A DNA stretch of 7,493 bases, from positions 1 to 7,493 of the forward strand of contig JAIPHQ010000031.1 of NCBI GenBank assembly GCA_021735115.1. Reading direction: 5' to 3'. Within the stretch, counting starts at the first letter, position 1. Every line of letters begins with the position of its first letter. This DNA comes from Candidatus Omnitrophota bacterium. GTDB lineage: Bacteria > Omnitrophota > Koll11 > Duberdicusellales > 4484-171. Below are positions 5,520 through 7,493 of the stretch, piece after piece. The notes beneath the pieces were generated by a model. It made no database searches and had not been told where the DNA came from. It worked only from the letters and a program-made list of their open reading frames with translations. The translations under genes were made by a program, and so were the position numbers.

Positions 5520-7400
5520 ATGCAAGAAAAATCTTTAGACTTTTTAAAAGAAAAATTAGACCAGAAAAACTTCCAAAAATTAGAAAATCTTTCCAATTCT
5601 AATCTTTTTAACTTTATAGCTGAATTTATTGAGCTCTGTAATCCTAGTTCTGTTTTTGTTCGCACTGATTCAGAAGAAGATATAAGTTATATTAGAGAAA
5701 AAGCAAAAGAAACAGGCGAAGAAAAAGCTTTGGCTAAAGAGGGCCATACTGTCCATTTTGATGGTTATAATGATCAAGCTCGGGATAAAAAGAAGACTAA
5801 ATATTTGCATAATCAACAAGTTTTAGAAAAAAGCCGGCTTAATAGTATTGAAAAAGAAAAAGGAACAGAAGAAATAAAGACAATTTTAAAAGATATTATG
5901 AAAGGTAAAGAAATGCTTATTTGTTTCTTCTGCCTGGGTCCAACCGACTCCATGTTTTCTTTACCGGCAGTTCAAATTACCGATTCTTTTTATGTTGCCC
6001 ACTCAGAGGATATCCTTTACCGTCCTGGATACAATCAATTTAAAAAAATTAAAAATAGTTCAGATTTCTTTAAATTTATCCATAGTGCAGGAGAGCTTGA
6101 AGGTGGAGTAAGTAAAAATATTGACAAAAGAAGAGTTTATATAAATTTAGATGACCAACTTGTCTACAGTGCTAATACCCAATATGCTGGCAATACCGTA
6201 GGTTTAAAGAAATTAGCCTTACGATTGGCGATTAACAAAGCTACATCTCAAGATTGGTTAGCTGAGCATATGTTTGTTATGTCAGTTTCGAATAAAGATG
6301 GGGATAAATCTTATTTTTGCGGGGCTTATCCCAGCATGTGTGGTAAAACTTCAACTGCTATGATTAAAGGTGAAACTATAATTGGAGATGATATAGCTTA
6401 TCTAAAGAAAAAAGATTCAAAAGCATTCGGTACTAATGTAGAAAGAGGTGCCTTTGGAATTATTAAAGGGGTAAACCCTGAAGATGACCCGATTATCTAT
6501 AAAACTTTATCTGAAGAAGGAGAGGTAATTTTCTCAAATATTTTAGTAAGTGAAGATAATTTACCTTTTTGGGAAGGAAAAGGCAAAGAACAGCCTTCAT
6601 CTGGAACAAATTTTTCTGGTATTTGGTTTCCTGGCAAAACCGATAGTGAAGGAGAAGAAATCCCTGTTTCTCATAAGAATGCTCGGTTTACAATTAGAAT
6701 TAAAAATCTAGAAAATGCTGACAAAAATCTTAATAATCCTGATGGGGTAAACATTAAAGGCCTAATCTATGGAGGAAGAGATTCTGATACATCGGTGCCC
6801 ATAGAGGAGGCGTTTAGTTGGCAACATGGGATTATAACTAAGGCTGCGAGTCTTGAATCAGAGACCACTGCTGCTACCTTAGGCCAAGAGGGAGTTAGAG
6901 TATTCAATCCAATGAGTAATATGGATTTTTTATCAGTTCCTCTAGGTAGGTATATCCAAGCTAATCTGAATTTTCAAGAAGGCCTAAAAGAAGTACCCTT
7001 AATATTTTCTGTTAATTATTTTTTAAGGGATAAAGAGGGAAAATTTTTAAACGGAATGAAAGATAAACAAATTTGGCTTAAATGGGCTAAATTAAGAGTT
7101 GATAAAAAAGTAAAGGCAATACGGACTCCGACAGGTTTTATTCCTGAATATGAAGATCTAAAATTATTGTTTAAAGATTATTTAGATAAAGACTATTCTG
7201 AAGCTGATTATAATACTCAGTTTAGTTTAAGAGTTGTTAAAAATTTAGAAAAAATAGAAAGAATAACTAATATTTATCGAGATAGAGACAATATACCTGA
7301 GGTTCTCTTTGAAGAATTAGAAGAACAAAAGAAAAGATTGTTAGATTGTCAAAGTAAATATGGAAATTACCCCAAGCCGGCTAGCTTCTTAAATATTTAA
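5520..7400 (+). CDS. pckG: Phosphoenolpyruvate carboxykinase, GTP-type
   Basis: This cytoplasmic enzyme interconverts oxaloacetate + GTP with PEP + GDP + CO2, linking the TCA cycle to gluconeogenesis. At 626 aa the length is normal. Visible motifs: the N-terminal PSSVFVRTDSEED segment (42-54), YAGNTVGLKKLALRL (222-236, with the metal-binding Lys), AEHMFVM (248-254; metal ligand His250), P-loop GAYPSMCGKTSTAM (268-281) with the hyper-reactive Cys274 of GTP-type enzymes, GDDIA (289-293, metal Asp), NARFTIR (387-393), GLIYGGRDSDT (414-424) and the omega-lid region ESETTAA (446-452). The segment that packs on guanine (NYFLRDKEGKFL, 499-510) keeps aromatic residues, but the usual WPGFGxN that follows is replaced by NGMKDKQIWLKW. 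This form recalls archaeal-type PEPCKs. AAGAGGTG 6 nt before the ATG supports the start. The gene follows the 112-bp gap, so it may have its own promoter; purC starts 13 bp downstream. Direction of flux is not readable from sequence. Confidence 0.93.
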   Translation: MQEKSLDFLKEKLDQKNFQKLENLSNSNLFNFIAEFIELCNPSSVFVRTDSEEDISYIREKAKETGEEKALAKEGHTVHFDGYNDQARDKKKTKYLHNQQVLEKSRLNSIEKEKGTEEIKTILKDIMKGKEMLICFFCLGPTDSMFSLPAVQITDSFYVAHSEDILYRPGYNQFKKIKNSSDFFKFIHSAGELEGGVSKNIDKRRVYINLDDQLVYSANTQYAGNTVGLKKLALRLAINKATSQDWLAEHMFVMSVSNKDGDKSYFCGAYPSMCGKTSTAMIKGETIIGDDIAYLKKKDSKAFGTNVERGAFGIIKGVNPEDDPIIYKTLSEEGEVIFSNILVSEDNLPFWEGKGKEQPSSGTNFSGIWFPGKTDSEGEEIPVSHKNARFTIRIKNLENADKNLNNPDGVNIKGLIYGGRDSDTSVPIEEAFSWQHGIITKAASLESETTAATLGQEGVRVFNPMSNMDFLSVPLGRYIQANLNFQEGLKEVPLIFSVNYFLRDKEGKFLNGMKDKQIWLKWAKLRVDKKVKAIRTPTGFIPEYEDLKLLFKDYLDKDYSEADYNTQFSLRVVKNLEKIERITNIYRDRDNIPEVLFEELEEQKKRLLDCQSKYGNYPKPASFLNI

Positions 7401-7408
7401 AAAGGAGG
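7401..7408 (+). promoter_or_regulatory. Strong ribosome binding site of purC
   Basis: AAAGGAGG directly follows the PEPCK stop and lies 5 nt before the ATG at 7414. It supports the start of a gene that would otherwise be too short to judge. Confidence 0.8.
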
Positions 7409-7413
7409 CTAAG

Positions 7414-7493
7414 ATGTTAGAAAAAAATAATTTGAACAAATTAAAATTATATAAAAAAGGAAAAGTAAGGGATGTCTATGATTTAGGCAATAA
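7414..7493 (+). CDS. purC: Phosphoribosylaminoimidazole-succinocarboxamide synthase, N-terminal start (partial)
   Basis: Only the first 26 codons are present; the reading frame stays open to the window edge. The peptide ends in LYKKGKVRDVYDLGN. The G-K-V-R-D-V/I-Y-D/E pattern is the N-terminal ATP-binding signature of SAICAR synthetase (PurC). This enzyme joins aspartate to CAIR using ATP in de novo purine synthesis, in the cytoplasm. The strong Shine-Dalgarno sequence and 13-bp spacing from the PEPCK gene suggest co-transcription with it. No functional link between the two is evident beyond both being central metabolism. Identification rests on this short motif, which is distinctive. Confidence 0.87.
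   Translation, partial: MLEKNNLNKLKLYKKGKVRDVYDLGN

Noticed and set aside
5520..7400. ATP-type or pyrophosphate-type PEP carboxykinase
   Set aside because: The PSMCGKT P-loop with its Cys and the 626-aa length fit the GTP family; ATP-type enzymes differ in motif order and PPi-type enzymes are far longer.
1..7493. tRNA, rRNA, CRISPR array, insertion sequence or phage element
   Set aside because: No cloverleaf-like sequence, regularly spaced repeats, transposase motif or terminal inverted repeats were seen; nearly all bases are accounted for by metabolic genes.

Overview
The window is AT-rich bacterial DNA (roughly a third G+C, judged by eye) with six complete or partial protein genes plus a run-off gene at the right edge. 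All seven are on the + strand and closely packed. UGA is a normal stop here (it ends two genes), so the standard bacterial code applies. The gene mix is a trehalose glycosyltransferase of the TreT type behind a DUF5752-like protein, with a GTP-type PEP carboxykinase next door. I associate this with uncultured AT-rich lineages such as Candidatus Omnitrophota, but that placement is an inference from gene content and needs a search to confirm.

Left block (2-5407), a trehalose/alpha-glucoside operon. It begins with the C-terminal end of a trehalose-6-phosphate phosphatase (HAD motif GDDTTDE). This overlaps by 23 bp a 952-aa protein that starts at TTG: a complete glycoside hydrolase family 65 phosphorylase/hydrolase with a response-regulator receiver domain at its C-terminus. 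The receiver lacks its phospho-accepting Asp, so it is a pseudo-receiver. Next come a 158-aa protein with two CBS domains, a 213-aa DUF5752-like protein built of two similar halves, and a TreT-type GT4 trehalose synthase coupled to it by an ATGA overlap. The expected chemistry is NDP-glucose + glucose to trehalose (TreT), trehalose-6-phosphate to trehalose (phosphatase), and phosphorolysis or hydrolysis of a glucose disaccharide (GH65). Three probable sensor or regulatory modules (pseudo-receiver, CBS pair, DUF5752) lie between the enzymes, which suggests allosteric or scaffolded control of a trehalose synthesis/breakdown cycle.

Intergenic gap (5408-5519). This 112-bp gap is the only sizeable one. 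It holds an imperfect 13-bp inverted repeat that coincides with a plausible -35/-10 pair, so the next genes may form a separate transcription unit.

Right block (5520-7493), central metabolism. It contains a GTP-type phosphoenolpyruvate carboxykinase with intact P-loop and metal ligands but a divergent guanine-pocket segment. Thirteen bp later, behind a strong Shine-Dalgarno sequence, are the first 26 codons of purC (SAICAR synthetase), which runs off the window.

Most unusual points: the GH65/pseudo-receiver fusion, which hinges on an A7 run where one base more or less would separate the two parts; the internally duplicated DUF5752 protein, whose start codon sits in a hairpin with no ribosome binding site; and the clustering of three candidate sensor modules with trehalose enzymes.
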